A stretch of 64,000 bases of DNA from DATBLE01 sp963775695 (GCA_963775695.1 CAVZJU010000002.1:372001-436000); one strand, 5' to 3'. Counted from the stretch's first letter, positions 41,803 to 51,257 are shown. The notes: generated by a model not told the origin, from the sequence alone. Translations and numbers: made by a program.

Positions 41803-42729
41803 GGGCCTATCCCGCTTGGGCGAGGGCGAGTCGTGCGGCGTGGGCTTTCTTGAAGGCGATCAGGCCGCTGGCGAGTTGGAGCAGGGCGAGGTGGTTCTCG
41901 TCTTTCTTCGACCAGCGGATCAGGATCGCGCGGTTGCGGTTGAGCCATGAGTGGCAGGCTTCGACGACCCAGCGGCGGGCGCGCCAGCCGGGGCGGCTCG
42001 CCTTGAGGTCGATCTCTTCGCCGCGGCTGCGGATGTGCGGGGTGAGCCCGTACTCGTCGACGAGTTCGCGCGAGTCGGCGTTGTCGTAGGCGCGGTCGAG
42101 GGAGATCCCCTGCGGCTGCTCCGCGGTCGGCTCGGGGCGCGCGATCGGGATCGAGTCGAGCGTGCCCTTCAGCAGCTTGTGGTCGTTGCGGTTGGCGCCC
42201 TCGTGCTCGAGCCCGACCGGGACTCCCTTGCCTTCGCTGAGGACCGACCGCTTCGCCCTTTTTTAGCTCTGTCAGTGGGATTGGGGCCGGTCTTCGGCCC
42301 ACCCAGCGGCGCTTTGGTCATCGCCCCGTCGCAGGCGAGCCAGGCCCAGTCGATCCCGACCACCTGGTCGTAGTCCAGGAGCCCTTGCCGCCAGAACTCG
42401 TGGAAGACGCCGACCCGCTCCCATTCCTGAAAGCGCCGGTGCGCCGCCGAGGACGAACACACCCCGGTCGCATTCAGCGCGTTCCACTGCATCCCTGTAC
42501 GCAGCACCAGCAGGATCGCGTCCATCGCATCACGGTTCGGCACCCGCGGCCGGTGACAACCCAACGGGTGCGGCGGCGGCGCCGGCAGCAACGGCTCCAT
42601 CCGCTCCCACAGCCAGTCCGGGATCCGCCAGCCATCGTCCCTGACCACAAGACCCATCGTCGCCTCCCTCGTCGATGACGAAGAAGGCTTCGCCGTCAAC
42701 GCGCAGGTCCCTCCAAACGGGATAGACCT
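41803..42729 (-). mobile_element. IS5-family (IS427-like) insertion sequence
   Basis: 927 bp. Terminal inverted repeats: left GGGCCTATCCCGCTTGG, right complement AGGTCTATCCCGTTTGG. TAA flanks both sides (41800-41802 and 42730-42732) as the target duplication, in line with the TNA preference of the IS427 group. It separates yebC from ruvC and is intact apart from its coding frameshift. Confidence 0.88.
41807..42657 (-). CDS. IS5-family transposase, two frames joined by -1 frameshift
   Basis: OrfA begins at ATG 42657 (MGLVVRDDGWRIPDWLWERM, IDWAWLACDGAMTKAP) and alone stops at 42169. At 42264-42258 the slippery A-AAA-AAG (minus strand) shifts into orfB: KRSVLSEGKGVPVGLEHEGA, SLDRAYDNADSRELVDE, RRWVVEACHSWLNRNRAILI, ending in TAG at 41807. 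The DDE residues are D of CDGAMTK, D of AYDNADS, and E of VVEACHSW. Programmed frameshifting of this kind is known in the IS427 group. Confidence 0.85.
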
Positions 42730-42840
42730 TAAGCGTCGAGTACCTCAGAGTCGGAGTGGGCGGCGCCCGCACAGGGTCGGGCGCCGCGGCGGCCGAACGG
42801 ATCTGCCGAGCGCGTTGAAGGGGTTGTCCGACCGGGTGCC

Positions 42841-42846
42841 TAACCT
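42841..42846 (+). promoter_or_regulatory. -10 hexamer TAACCT before ruvC
   Basis: Ends 6 nt before the GTG at 42853. There is no ribosome site. Leaderless ruvC transcription is inferred; the IS right end is 112 bp upstream. Confidence 0.5.
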
Positions 42847-42852
42847 CACCAC

Positions 42853-43344
42853 GTGAGAGTTCTGGGCATCGATCCAGGGACGGCAGCGTGCGGTTACGGG
42901 ATGGTCCACGCAAGCGACGGACGCCTCCGGGCCCTCGTCCACGGGTGCTGGCACACCCCGGCACGCGAGCGCCCGGAGCTGCGCCTGAGGACGATCTTCG
43001 AGGCGGTCCGGGAGTTGGTGGAGCAGCACGCGCCGGATGCCGTCGCGCTCGAGGAGTCGTTCGTCGGCGCCGACGCCCGCACCGCGCTCTCTGTCGGCCA
43101 GGCACGGGGCGTCGTGCTCGTCGCCTCCGCGCTCGCCGGCGTCGAGTGCGCTGAGTACGCCCCGAGCCGCGTGAAGCAGGCGGTCTGCGGCTACGGGCGG
43201 GCCGAGAAGGGACAGGTCGAACGCATGGTGCGGACGATCCTCGCGCTGCGTGCGCCCCCGGACACGACGCACGCGTCCGACGCGCTCGCGGTCGCGATCT
43301 GCCATGCGCTCGCGCCGCCGTTGCTCAAGGCGGTCGGGTCGTGA
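42853..43344 (+). CDS. ruvC: Holliday junction resolvase RuvC
   Basis: 163 residues, GTG start. RNase-H-like catalytic residues: D7 in LGIDPGTAACGYG, E in VALEESFVGADART, and the C-terminal acidic pair in THASDALAVAICHA. It cleaves Holliday junctions at the branch point with RuvAB. The stop overlaps the ruvA start (GTGA). Confidence 0.95.
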   Translation: MRVLGIDPGTAACGYGMVHASDGRLRALVHGCWHTPARERPELRLRTIFEAVRELVEQHAPDAVALEESFVGADARTALSVGQARGVVLVASALAGVECAEYAPSRVKQAVCGYGRAEKGQVERMVRTILALRAPPDTTHASDALAVAICHALAPPLLKAVGS

Positions 43345-43907
43345 TCGCCCGGCTACGCGGCACGCCGGTCGCCCGTCGCGCGGACGGGCTCGTCCTCGAC
43401 GTCAACGGCGTCGGTTACCTCGTCGCCGCCACGCCGAGCGCGCTCCGCCGCGCGGAGGCGAAAGGCGAGGTGGTGCTCGAGATCCACACCCACGTGCGCG
43501 AGGACGCGCTGCAGCTCTACGGTTTTGCGGAGCCCGCCGAGCGGGAGCTGTTCGAGCAGCTGCTCTCCGTGTCCGGCATCGGCCCCAAGGTCGCGTTGGC
43601 GATCGTCTCAGGCTCCTCGCCTTCCGAGCTGCGCCGGGCGATCGTGCTCGAGGACACCGCCCGCTTCGAGGCGATCCCGGGGATCGGCAAGAAGACGGCG
43701 CAACGTGTCGTGCTCGAGTTGAAGGAGAAAGTCTCCTCCGCCGCCGGCGCGCCGGAGGCGAGAGGAGCCGGTTCGCATCTGGTCGCGCGCGATGCTCTCG
43801 TGGAGCTCGGCTACACGCTGGGCGACGCCGAGCGGGCGCTCGTCGGTGTCGACCCCGAGCTCCCCGCGGAGGAACGTGTGCGCGTGGCGCTGAAGAAAGC
43901 AGCGTGA
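43341..43907 (+). CDS. ruvA: Holliday junction branch-migration protein RuvA
   Basis: 188 residues from GTG 43341. N-terminal OB fold MIARLRGTPVARRADGLVLD; helix-hairpin-helix pairs VSGIGPKVALAIVSGSSPSE and IPGIGKKTAQRVVLELKEK; flexible linker; C-terminal domain III LVELGYTLGDAERALVGV that binds RuvB. It recognises the junction. The stop overlaps ruvB (GTGA). Confidence 0.95.
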   Translation: MIARLRGTPVARRADGLVLDVNGVGYLVAATPSALRRAEAKGEVVLEIHTHVREDALQLYGFAEPAERELFEQLLSVSGIGPKVALAIVSGSSPSELRRAIVLEDTARFEAIPGIGKKTAQRVVLELKEKVSSAAGAPEARGAGSHLVARDALVELGYTLGDAERALVGVDPELPAEERVRVALKKAA

Positions 43908-44929
43908 GCGAGACCGACACGCAGTTCCTGGCACCGGTTCTCCGCGAGGAGGAGGATGACTTCGACCGCTCGCTCCGGCCGCGACAACTCGACGAGTTCG
44001 TCGGGCAGGAGCGGGTGAAGGAGCAGCTCGACGTCGCGCTCACCGCCGCGAAGACGCGGAACGAGGCTCTCGATCACGTGCTGCTGGTGGGCCCGCCGGG
44101 CCTCGGCAAGACCAGCCTTGCCCACATCGTCCGGGAGGAGCTCGGCGTCGGTCTGCGGACCGTTGCGGGGCCGGCTGTCGAGCGCAAGGGCGACCTGGCG
44201 GCGATCCTGACCTCGCTCGAGGTGCACGACGTGCTGTTCATCGACGAGATCCACCGGCTCAATCCAGCGGTCGAGGAGATCCTCTACCCGGCCCTCGAGG
44301 ACTTCCGGCTGGACATCGTCGTCGGCCAGGGCCCGGCGGCCCGGACGCTCACGCTCGACCTGCCGCCCTTCACTCTTGTCGGCGCGACCACGCGTACAGG
44401 CCTGCTGACGACGCCGCTCCGCGACCGCTTCGGGATGACGTTTCGGCTTTCCTACTACGAGCCGGCCGAGCTGGCGACCATCGTGCGGCGGTCGGCCGGA
44501 ATCCTCGGCGTCGCGATCTCGGACGACGCCGCCGAGGAGATCGCGCGCCGCTCGCGCGGAACACCTCGCGTGGCCAACCGCATCCTTCGTCGTGTCCGCG
44601 ACGTCGCCGAGGTGCGCCACGCCGGCGAGGTCACCGTCGAGATCGCCTTCGAGGCGCTGGCGCTCCTGGAGGTCGACCAGGAGGGCCTGGAGCGCACCGA
44701 TCGCGAGCTGCTCGAGGCGATCGTGCACAAGTTCGCCGGCGGCCCGGTCGGCCTCTCCACGCTCGCCGTCTCGCTCGGCGAGGAGTCCGACACGATCGAG
44801 GACGTCTACGAGCCCTACCTGCTGCAGCTGGGCTTCATCCAGCGCACGCCCCGCGGCCGGATCGTCACCGACCTCGGGCTCGCCCATGTGGCCGCCGACC
44901 AGGCGGCACGCGCCGACAGCCTCTTCTGA
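43904..44929 (+). CDS. ruvB: Holliday junction ATP-dependent helicase RuvB
   Basis: 341 residues, GTG 43904. Walker A GPPGLGKTSLAH, Walker B VLFIDEIHRL, sensor VGATTRTGLLTTPLRDRFG, arginine finger region RSRGTPRVANRILRR, and winged helix GPVGLSTLAVSLGEESDTIE. It drives branch migration as a hexameric ring. Last gene of ruvCAB. Confidence 0.96.
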   Translation: MSETDTQFLAPVLREEEDDFDRSLRPRQLDEFVGQERVKEQLDVALTAAKTRNEALDHVLLVGPPGLGKTSLAHIVREELGVGLRTVAGPAVERKGDLAAILTSLEVHDVLFIDEIHRLNPAVEEILYPALEDFRLDIVVGQGPAARTLTLDLPPFTLVGATTRTGLLTTPLRDRFGMTFRLSYYEPAELATIVRRSAGILGVAISDDAAEEIARRSRGTPRVANRILRRVRDVAEVRHAGEVTVEIAFEALALLEVDQEGLERTDRELLEAIVHKFAGGPVGLSTLAVSLGEESDTIEDVYEPYLLQLGFIQRTPRGRIVTDLGLAHVAADQAARADSLF

Positions 44930-44959
44930 CACTCGCCGCGCTTTCGCGCGCACTCGCTT

Positions 44960-44988
44960 CACGGGGGAAACGGCCGGTTTCCCCCGTG
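44960..44988. repeat. Palindromic intergenic element, copy B
   Basis: CACGGGGGAAAC-GGCCG-GTTTCCCCCGTG, 30 bp after the ruvB stop, followed by AGCCCCCTTCCC. It differs from copy A by G-to-A and C-to-T on opposite arms of the same stem pair, a compensatory change. A terminator-type or REP-like element. Confidence 0.8.
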
Positions 44989-45096
44989 AGCCCCCTTCCC
45001 CAAAGACTGGGCGCTCGCGGCAAGCGGTTCTATGCCGCGCCCGCCATGTCGGTCGTGGCGGCGAAACGGACCGTTCTAGCCCGGTAGCCTTCGACG

Positions 45097-45414
45097 ATGC
45101 CCGATCTCTGGGTTCCCGGGTTCGCAGGTCCGCTCGACGACCTGGTCGACCGCATTCACCGGCGGATCGAGCAATTCGCCGAGGAGGCGAAAGTGGAGCA
45201 GGCGTTCGTCGAGGTCGAGCTCGCGGACGGCGCCCGCTACACGGCCGAGTCGCTGGCGGCGGAACCGGGATACGGCTTCGTGACGATTCGTCCACATGCC
45301 GGCGACGACACGCCCGGCGAGGTGATCGTCCCGATCGGGTCGATCAAGCGGATCGAGCTGAGCAAGGCCGCAGACGAGCGGACACAGCTCGGCTTCTCGG
45401 TGCGGGCCCCGTAG
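45097..45414 (+). CDS. Hypothetical protein, 105 aa
   Basis: ATG 45097 preceded by TAGCCT ending 6 nt before, so possibly leaderless. MPDLWVPGFAGPLDDLVDRI, FVEVELADGARYTAESLAAE and EVIVPIGSIKRIELSK describe a small soluble mixed protein, without a known family. Its end lies before a divergent or convergent hairpin. Confidence 0.6.
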   Translation: MPDLWVPGFAGPLDDLVDRIHRRIEQFAEEAKVEQAFVEVELADGARYTAESLAAEPGYGFVTIRPHAGDDTPGEVIVPIGSIKRIELSKAADERTQLGFSVRAP

Positions 45415-45488
45415 CGGGCGTTCGCCGCCGCGACCGACCAGGCGGGCGGGCGCGGCTCACGGACGCTCCTGGTGGCGCTGGGTCTCCA

Positions 45489-45531
45489 CCCTGAAAGTCG
45501 TCATGCCCGCGAAGCGGGCGGACTTTCAGGG
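45489..45531. terminator. Long bidirectional hairpin
   Basis: CCCTGAAAGTC (45489-45499) pairs with GACTTTCAGGG (45521-45531), with inner GCCCGC-GAA-GCGGGC. The stop codon of the minus-strand gene lies inside it. It separates two convergent genes. Confidence 0.7.
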
Positions 45532-46002
45532 TCTGTACTGGAGCTCGTGCCAGCTGGGCACCGGTGCGAGCTCGAGGAGCGCGCGCGAGCCGCGGGGGTC
45601 TCGGTAGGCGAACTCGGAGTTGTCGTCGTCCCAGACGACCTCGAGCAGGCCTTCCTTGACTCGATGGTCGAGCCACGCGCCGCGGAAGATCAGCTTGCGC
45701 AGCCAGTAGACGAGCGACTCGCCGCCGACCAGCGAGATGCGCTCCCAGTGGCGGACGAGGTAGCGGCCGAACTGGCTGCGGGGCTCCTCGATCCTGCCCT
45801 CGGCGGCGAGCTCGACGAGATCGGCGGTCTCGTCCTCGTCGAGCTCGTTCGCCTCGACGAGGCCGAGCTTGACCGCGGCGCCGGTCACGCGCTGCTCGAA
45901 GTCGGCGCCGTTGAAGCTGAAGCGGTATCCGAGGAATTCGACGACGTAGTCGTCGCCGGAGCTGTAGTTGGCGTCGCCGACTGGCCGCGGGGCGCTCTCC
46001 AC
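45526..46002 (-). CDS. Hypothetical protein, 158 aa
   Basis: GTG 46002; TATCCT 6 nt upstream suggests a leaderless start. Features: YVVEFLGYRFSFNGADFEQR, VELAAEGRIEEPRSQFGRYL, VYWLRKLIFRGAWLDH. It is acidic with no known fold. The stop falls inside the long hairpin. Confidence 0.6.
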   Translation of the reverse strand: MESAPRPVGDANYSSGDDYVVEFLGYRFSFNGADFEQRVTGAAVKLGLVEANELDEDETADLVELAAEGRIEEPRSQFGRYLVRHWERISLVGGESLVYWLRKLIFRGAWLDHRVKEGLLEVVWDDDNSEFAYRDPRGSRALLELAPVPSWHELQYRP

Positions 46003-46048
46003 CGAGCCAGGATACCAACCACCTTCCGCGGCCTAGACTGGCTTCAGG

Positions 46049-46249
46049 ATGCGTGCGCGCGTCGTCCTCATCGCCTTCGCCGCCTGCGTCGCACTGGCGG
46101 CTATCACCGCGCTCCTGCTCGACTGGTCGTTCGGGAAGGCAGTGATCCTGTCCCCGGTGATCGTCATGGTCGCCGGTGCCGCAGCCTTCCTGGTCGTGCT
46201 CTGGACACGGATCCTCTGGGAGTCGATCCGCGACCACCGGCGCGGTTAG
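46049..46249 (+). CDS. Small two-helix membrane protein, 66 aa
   Basis: ATG 46049; TAGACT 9 nt before the ATG. VVLIAFAACVALAAITALLL and VILSPVIVMVAGAAAFLVVL are two transmembrane helices, with a basic end (RDHRRG). Unknown role. Confidence 0.6.
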   Translation: MRARVVLIAFAACVALAAITALLLDWSFGKAVILSPVIVMVAGAAAFLVVLWTRILWESIRDHRRG

Positions 46250-46421
46250 GAGTCCGCCGCCGCGACCGACATGGCGCTCGCGGCCGGGAGCAATCCTGAG
46301 GTGCGAGCTCGGTTAGGGAGGGCCCCACGGGGGGGACCGGTCGTTCCCGCCGTGCGAGCGAGCTCGCGGCCGCAGACCGCAGTGAGCGTCTGTCCGATCG
46401 TGTGCGTACCTTCGACTGTCC

Positions 46422-48317
46422 ATGGTCGAGGGGACGTGGACGATCAAGCATTGCGATCCGCAGCAAGCGTCGTCCCTCGCGGCCGCCCTCGACCTGAGCG
46501 ACACGACTGCGAGCGTGCTCGTTCGCCGCGGGTACGCCGAGCCCGAGCAGGCGGCGTCGTTCCTGGGCGGAGAGCTGCCGGGACACGACCCGTTCGCGCT
46601 GGGCGACATGCAGGACGCCTGCGACCGGATCCGCGCCGCGGTCACAGGCGGCACGAAGATCTGCGTCCACGGCGACTACGACGTCGACGGCATCTGCGCG
46701 ACCGCGCTCGCGGTGCTCGTGCTCCGTGAACTGGGCGCCGACGTCGAATGGCATCTGCCCAGCCGCTTCGAAGAAGGATACGGGCTGGCCGGCGAGACGC
46801 TCACGCGTCTGTCCGGGGAAGGGTGTGGGCTCGTCCTGACCGTCGACTGCGGAATCACCGCCGTCGACGAGATCGCCGCCGCGCGGGAGGCAGGGCTCGA
46901 CGTGATCGTCACCGACCATCATCGCCCGGGCGACACGCTCCCCGACTGTCCAGTCGTCGCGACCAAGCCCTCGGGTTATCCGTTCCCCGAGCTCTGCGGC
47001 GCGGGAGTCGTCTACAAGCTCGCCGAGGCGCTGCTGGGGCCGGGTGACGAGCGGCTGGCCTGCCACCTCGACCTCGTCGCCCTGGCGACGATCGCCGACG
47101 TCGTCCCGCTCGTCGACGAGAACCGCGCGCTGGCGATCGCCGGCCTGCGCCGGCTCGCGACGACGACCAGGCCGGGTTTGAAGGCGCTGATGCGGGCAGC
47201 CCGCGTCGACCCGGCCGTCCTCGACGAGGGCGCCGTCGGCTTCCGGCTCGCACCGCGGATCAACGCCGCGGGCCGCCTCGGCAGGCCGACCGCAGCGCTC
47301 GAGCTGCTGCTGACCGACGACGAGGAGACCGCAAACAGGATCGCGACGGAGCTGGAGGAGCTGAACCGCGAGCGCCAGGCGGTCGAGGAACGGATCCTGC
47401 GCGAGGCCTCCGCCGTCATCGATGCGTGGCCCGAGGCTCGCCGCCGCCGCCGCGGCTACGTCGTCGCCGACGAGAGCTGGCACGAAGGCGTGATCGGGAT
47501 CGTCGCCTCCCGGCTGGCCGAGCGCTACCACCGGCCCGTCGTCCTGATCGCGGGGAGCTCCGTCGGCAGAGAGGGAGGCGACTTCTGGAAGGGCAGCGGC
47601 CGCTCGATTCCGGCCTTCGACCTCCATGCCGGCCTCGCCGCCTGCGCCCAGCACCTCGAGCGCTTCGGAGGCCACCGTGCCGCCGCGGGCCTCTCGATCC
47701 GGCCCGAGTCGGTCGACGAGCTCGCGGATGCCTTCGCCGTCTACGCGGACGCGCACCTCGACGACGACGAGCTGCGCCCGGTCACGCCCGTCGATGCCGT
47801 CGTGCCGGGATCGGCCCTGACTCTCGGCCTGTGCGCGGAGCTCGGCAGGCTCGCCCCCTTCGGTCTCGGCAATCCCGGCGTCAACCTGCTGGTCGCCGGG
47901 TGCGAGCTCACCGACCTCGCGACCGTGGGGGAGGGCAAGCACCTCCGTTTCCGCGTGCGCGACCGCGGCCGCCCGGCGGGCAGCGCGATCGCCTTCGGCC
48001 TGGGGCCGCAGCTCGACCGTTTCCGCCGTGTCGGCGCCTTCGACGTGGCGTTCCGGCTCCAGGAGAACACCTGGAATGGGACGACCTCGCCGCAGCTGGT
48101 CGTCCGCCGCATCTTCGAGACGCCCGACCGGTACTTCGAGCTGCGCGACCGGTTCGCCGCCGAATGGCGCTCGGGCCGGCTGAGCCCGGAGGCCGAGGAG
48201 GTGTTCGACGAGCTCGGCCTCGTGATCGGCGGCTCGGCAGCCTGGCGGAGCCTGCTCGAATCGCGGGCCTTTCGCGTGCTGCTCGAAGCGCCGCCGGAGC
48301 TCGCCCGGGCGGCGTAG
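46422..48317 (+). CDS. recJ: Single-stranded-DNA-specific exonuclease RecJ
   Basis: 631 residues from ATG 46422. DHH-DHHA1 motifs: ICVHGDYDVDGICATALAVL, LTVDCGITAVDEIAAAREAG, VIVTDHHRPGDTLP, and GFRLAPRINAAGRLGRP, then the C-terminal SFERFGGHRAAAGLSI-like LERFGGHRAAAGLSIRPES. It degrades 5' single-stranded ends in repair and recombination. The C-terminus is slightly longer than E. coli RecJ. TACCTT 9 nt before the ATG is a candidate -10. Confidence 0.93.
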   Translation: MVEGTWTIKHCDPQQASSLAAALDLSDTTASVLVRRGYAEPEQAASFLGGELPGHDPFALGDMQDACDRIRAAVTGGTKICVHGDYDVDGICATALAVLVLRELGADVEWHLPSRFEEGYGLAGETLTRLSGEGCGLVLTVDCGITAVDEIAAAREAGLDVIVTDHHRPGDTLPDCPVVATKPSGYPFPELCGAGVVYKLAEALLGPGDERLACHLDLVALATIADVVPLVDENRALAIAGLRRLATTTRPGLKALMRAARVDPAVLDEGAVGFRLAPRINAAGRLGRPTAALELLLTDDEETANRIATELEELNRERQAVEERILREASAVIDAWPEARRRRRGYVVADESWHEGVIGIVASRLAERYHRPVVLIAGSSVGREGGDFWKGSGRSIPAFDLHAGLAACAQHLERFGGHRAAAGLSIRPESVDELADAFAVYADAHLDDDELRPVTPVDAVVPGSALTLGLCAELGRLAPFGLGNPGVNLLVAGCELTDLATVGEGKHLRFRVRDRGRPAGSAIAFGLGPQLDRFRRVGAFDVAFRLQENTWNGTTSPQLVVRRIFETPDRYFELRDRFAAEWRSGRLSPEAEEVFDELGLVIGGSAAWRSLLESRAFRVLLEAPPELARAA

Positions 48318-48319
48318 GG

Positions 48320-48409
48320 CTACGGGCGGACGAGCAGCAGCTCGAAGATGCGGACGAGCAGTTCTGCCCGTTTCCGCTCGATGAGGTGGCGTCTGCGCAC
48401 GCTCTGCAT
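48320..48409 (-). CDS. Possible 29-aa basic peptide
   Basis: ATG 48409 to TAG 48320 gives MQSVRRRHLIERKRAELLVR plus IFELLLVRP, an amphipathic helix. It is convergent with recJ and divergent from rel. There is no ribosome site; it could also be chance. Confidence 0.25.
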   Translation of the reverse strand: MQSVRRRHLIERKRAELLVRIFELLLVRP

Positions 48410-48483
48410 CCTTCGGCATGCATACCGTGCTTCCTTCGGAACGACACCCGAAAGCGTGAGGTCGTGAGCGCGAAGGCCCGAAG

Positions 48484-48489
48484 TACAAT
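48484..48489 (+). promoter_or_regulatory. -10 hexamer TACAAT before rel
   Basis: Ends 6 nt before the ATG at 48496, with GTG 48490 directly adjacent. Transcription would start near 48496, giving a leaderless ATG. Confidence 0.6.
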
Positions 48490-48495
48490 GTGAGC

Positions 48496-50703
48496 ATGGC
48501 CGTGCTCGAGGTCTCCGATCGACATCAGGAGCTCGTCGATGAGCTGATCGAGGCGGTCGAGCAGTACAGGCCCGAGCTCGACCGCGACCTCCTGACCCGC
48601 GCGTTCTCGTTCGCGGCGAGCGCGCACGCGGGGCAGCAGCGCCGCTCCGGTGAGGAGTTCATCAACCACCCGTTCGGGGTCGCGAAGATCCTCGCCGAGC
48701 TCCAGCTCGATGAGCAGACCATCGCCGCGGCCCTCCTCCACGACGTCGTCGAGGACACGGATCAGGATCTGAAGGCGGTCAAGGACGAGTTCGGCGACGA
48801 GATCTCCGAGCTGGTCGACGGCGTCACCAAGCTGACCCGGATCCAGTTCCAGAGCCGCGAGCACGCCGAGGCGGAGAACTATCGCAAGCTGATCGTGGCG
48901 ATGGCGAAGGACGTGCGCGTGATCCTGATCAAGCTCGCCGACCGCCTCCACAACCTGCGCACGATCGAGTACCTGGGCAAGCAGAAGCAGGTGCAGAAGG
49001 CGCGCGAGGCACTCGAGATCTACGCGCCGCTCGCGCACCGGCTCGGTATCCACGCCCTCAAGTGGGAGCTCGAGGATCTTTCCTTCGAGACGCTCCATCC
49101 GCGCAAGTACACCGAGATCAAGACGATGGTCGCCGAGCGGCGCGCCGACCGCGAGGAGCACGTCCGCGAGGCGAGCATGATCCTCCAGCGCGAGCTCGAC
49201 AAGGCCGGAATCCCGGCGCAGATCTCCGGCCGGGCGAAGCACTTCTACTCCATCTACGACAAGATGGTGAAGAAGGGCCGCGAGTTCAACGAGATCTACG
49301 ACCTGACCGCGATGCGAGTGCTCGTCGAGCGGCACGGGGAGGAGGGGACCCGCGACTGCTACGGCGCGCTCGGGCTGATCCACTCGCTCTGGAAGCCGAT
49401 GCCGGGCCGGTTCAAGGACTACGTCGCCATGCCGAAGCTCAACCGCTACCGGGCGCTGCACACGACCGTGATCGGGCCCCAGGGCCGTCCGCTCGAGATC
49501 CAGGTTCGGACGCTCGACATGCACGAGACCGCGGAGCTCGGGATCGCGGCCCACTGGGCGTACAAGCGCGGGGGCAAGGGACGCAAGGGCGACGACGACT
49601 GGACGGCATGGATGAAGCAGGTGATGGACTGGCAGCAGGACGAGACCGACCCACGCGAGTTCATCAAGACCCTGCGCACCGACCTGTTCGACGACGAGGT
49701 GTACGTCTTCACGCCGAAGGGCGAGGTGAAGACCCTCCCCGCGGGGTCGACGCCGATCGACTTCGCGTACTCGGTGCACACGGACGTTGGGCACCGCACC
49801 GTCGGGGCGAAGGCGAACGGCCGGATCGTGCCGCTCCACTACCGCCTGAAGAGCGGCGACATCGTGGAGATCATGACCTCGAAGTCGGGCCGCGGCCCGT
49901 CGCGCGACTGGATGTCGGTCGCGGCGTCCTCGCGCGCCCGCAACAAGATCCGGCAGTGGTTCTCGCGCGAGACGCGCGCAGACGCCGAGGCCAAGGGCCG
50001 CGAGACGCTCGAGCACGCGCTGAAACAGCAGAACCTCCCGTACAAGAAGATCGCCGGCACCGCCGTGCTCGCACAGGTGATCCGCGAGACCGGCTTCAAG
50101 AAGGCCGAGGACTTCTACGTCGCGCTCGGCTCGGGGAAGCTCCAGGCGAGCCTGATCGTGAACAAGGTGATCCAGCGCCTGAAGACCGAACAGGTCGTCG
50201 AGGAAGAGGCGGTCATGCTGAAACCGCCCAAGGCGAAGGACACCGCCGCCAGCCAGACCTACGGCATCAACGTCTCCGGCGTCGAGGACGTCCTCGTCCG
50301 GCTGGCGAAGTGCTGTACGCCGGTCCCGGGCGACCCGATCGTCGGCTACATCTCGCTCGGCAAGGGGATCACGATCCACCGCGAGGACTGCCCGAACGTC
50401 CGGGCGCTCAGGAAGAACGCCGAGCGTTTCACGCCCGTGGACTGGGACGGCGGCTCGTCACAGAGCTTCCGCGTCCAGATCGCCGTCGACGCCTGGGACC
50501 GCGCCCGACTCCTCGAGGACGTCGCCCGCACGTTCTCCGAGCACGGCGCGAACATCGTCGCCTACGGCGGCGGCGTCCAGGATCAGCTCGCGAAGAACTG
50601 GTACACCGCCGAGATCGGCGACGTCGCCTCCCTGCGGGCGCTCCTGACCGCTCTCCGGAACGTCGAGGGCGTGTTCGACGCCTACCGCGTCACGCCCAAC
50701 TAG
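48496..50703 (+). CDS. rel: Bifunctional (p)ppGpp synthetase/hydrolase (RelA/SpoT, Rel)
   Basis: 735 residues from ATG 48496. Hydrolase HD domain with HDVVEDTDQDLKAVKDEFGD (about 82); synthetase GRAKHFYSIYDKMVKKGREF and YDLTAMRVLVE (about 245-280); TGS FTPKGEVKTLPAGSTPIDFA (about 405-425); C-terminal ACT domain after KCCTPVPGDPIVGYI. It synthesises and degrades (p)ppGpp under starvation. Both catalytic halves look intact. Confidence 0.95.
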   Translation: MAVLEVSDRHQELVDELIEAVEQYRPELDRDLLTRAFSFAASAHAGQQRRSGEEFINHPFGVAKILAELQLDEQTIAAALLHDVVEDTDQDLKAVKDEFGDEISELVDGVTKLTRIQFQSREHAEAENYRKLIVAMAKDVRVILIKLADRLHNLRTIEYLGKQKQVQKAREALEIYAPLAHRLGIHALKWELEDLSFETLHPRKYTEIKTMVAERRADREEHVREASMILQRELDKAGIPAQISGRAKHFYSIYDKMVKKGREFNEIYDLTAMRVLVERHGEEGTRDCYGALGLIHSLWKPMPGRFKDYVAMPKLNRYRALHTTVIGPQGRPLEIQVRTLDMHETAELGIAAHWAYKRGGKGRKGDDDWTAWMKQVMDWQQDETDPREFIKTLRTDLFDDEVYVFTPKGEVKTLPAGSTPIDFAYSVHTDVGHRTVGAKANGRIVPLHYRLKSGDIVEIMTSKSGRGPSRDWMSVAASSRARNKIRQWFSRETRADAEAKGRETLEHALKQQNLPYKKIAGTAVLAQVIRETGFKKAEDFYVALGSGKLQASLIVNKVIQRLKTEQVVEEEAVMLKPPKAKDTAASQTYGINVSGVEDVLVRLAKCCTPVPGDPIVGYISLGKGITIHREDCPNVRALRKNAERFTPVDWDGGSSQSFRVQIAVDAWDRARLLEDVARTFSEHGANIVAYGGGVQDQLAKNWYTAEIGDVASLRALLTALRNVEGVFDAYRVTPN

Positions 50704-50795
50704 AGCCTCACTCGTTCGGGGGATGCCGCACGACCGCCGGCTGGCCTAGAACGGAGGTAGGGGGTTGTTCCGGCAACAGGGAGAGCCGGCGGCGC

Positions 50796-51257
50796 TCATC
50801 CGGACGGCGGTACGGACGAGCGCCCGGCCTCCTCCTCCAGGTCGTCGCCCTCGAACGCACGGATGCGCTCGCGCCACCAGTCGGGAATCGGCGACGGCTT
50901 CCGGTCGGACCCCTCGACCAGGACGGCCGCCTGCGACGCGGTCACTGCCAACGTCTCGCCCTCGAGGTAGGCGGCGAACTCGTAGGTGACGCTGGTCGTC
51001 CCGATCCGGCTGATCCGGACGTCGACCTCGATCCGGTCGTCGAAGCGGGCGGGCCGGTGGTACTCGACGTGCATCGCCCGCATCACGAACTCGCGCTTCT
51101 GCGTGTCCGCCCGCAGCATGTCGAGGCTGCGGTGGTACTCGACCCGCGCCAGGTCGAAGTAGGGCATGTAGCGGCCGTAGTAGACGACGCCCTGCGCGTC
51201 GGTGTCGGAGAAGCCCACCCGTGTGGTCGCGCTGAACTTGAACGGCTGCCTAGGCAC
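50796..51257 (-). CDS. Acyl-CoA thioesterase, hotdog fold (YbgC-like)
   Basis: 153 residues. The hotdog active-site segment FSDTDAQGVVYYGRYMPYFD carries the catalytic Asp of the 4HBT/YbgC group, followed by MRADTQKREFVM and a C-terminal acidic tail. It hydrolyses acyl-CoA thioesters. It overlaps the phosphomannomutase gene by 8 bp in the same direction. Confidence 0.9.
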   Translation of the reverse strand: MPRQPFKFSATTRVGFSDTDAQGVVYYGRYMPYFDLARVEYHRSLDMLRADTQKREFVMRAMHVEYHRPARFDDRIEVDVRISRIGTTSVTYEFAAYLEGETLAVTASQAAVLVEGSDRKPSPIPDWWRERIRAFEGDDLEEEAGRSSVPPSG

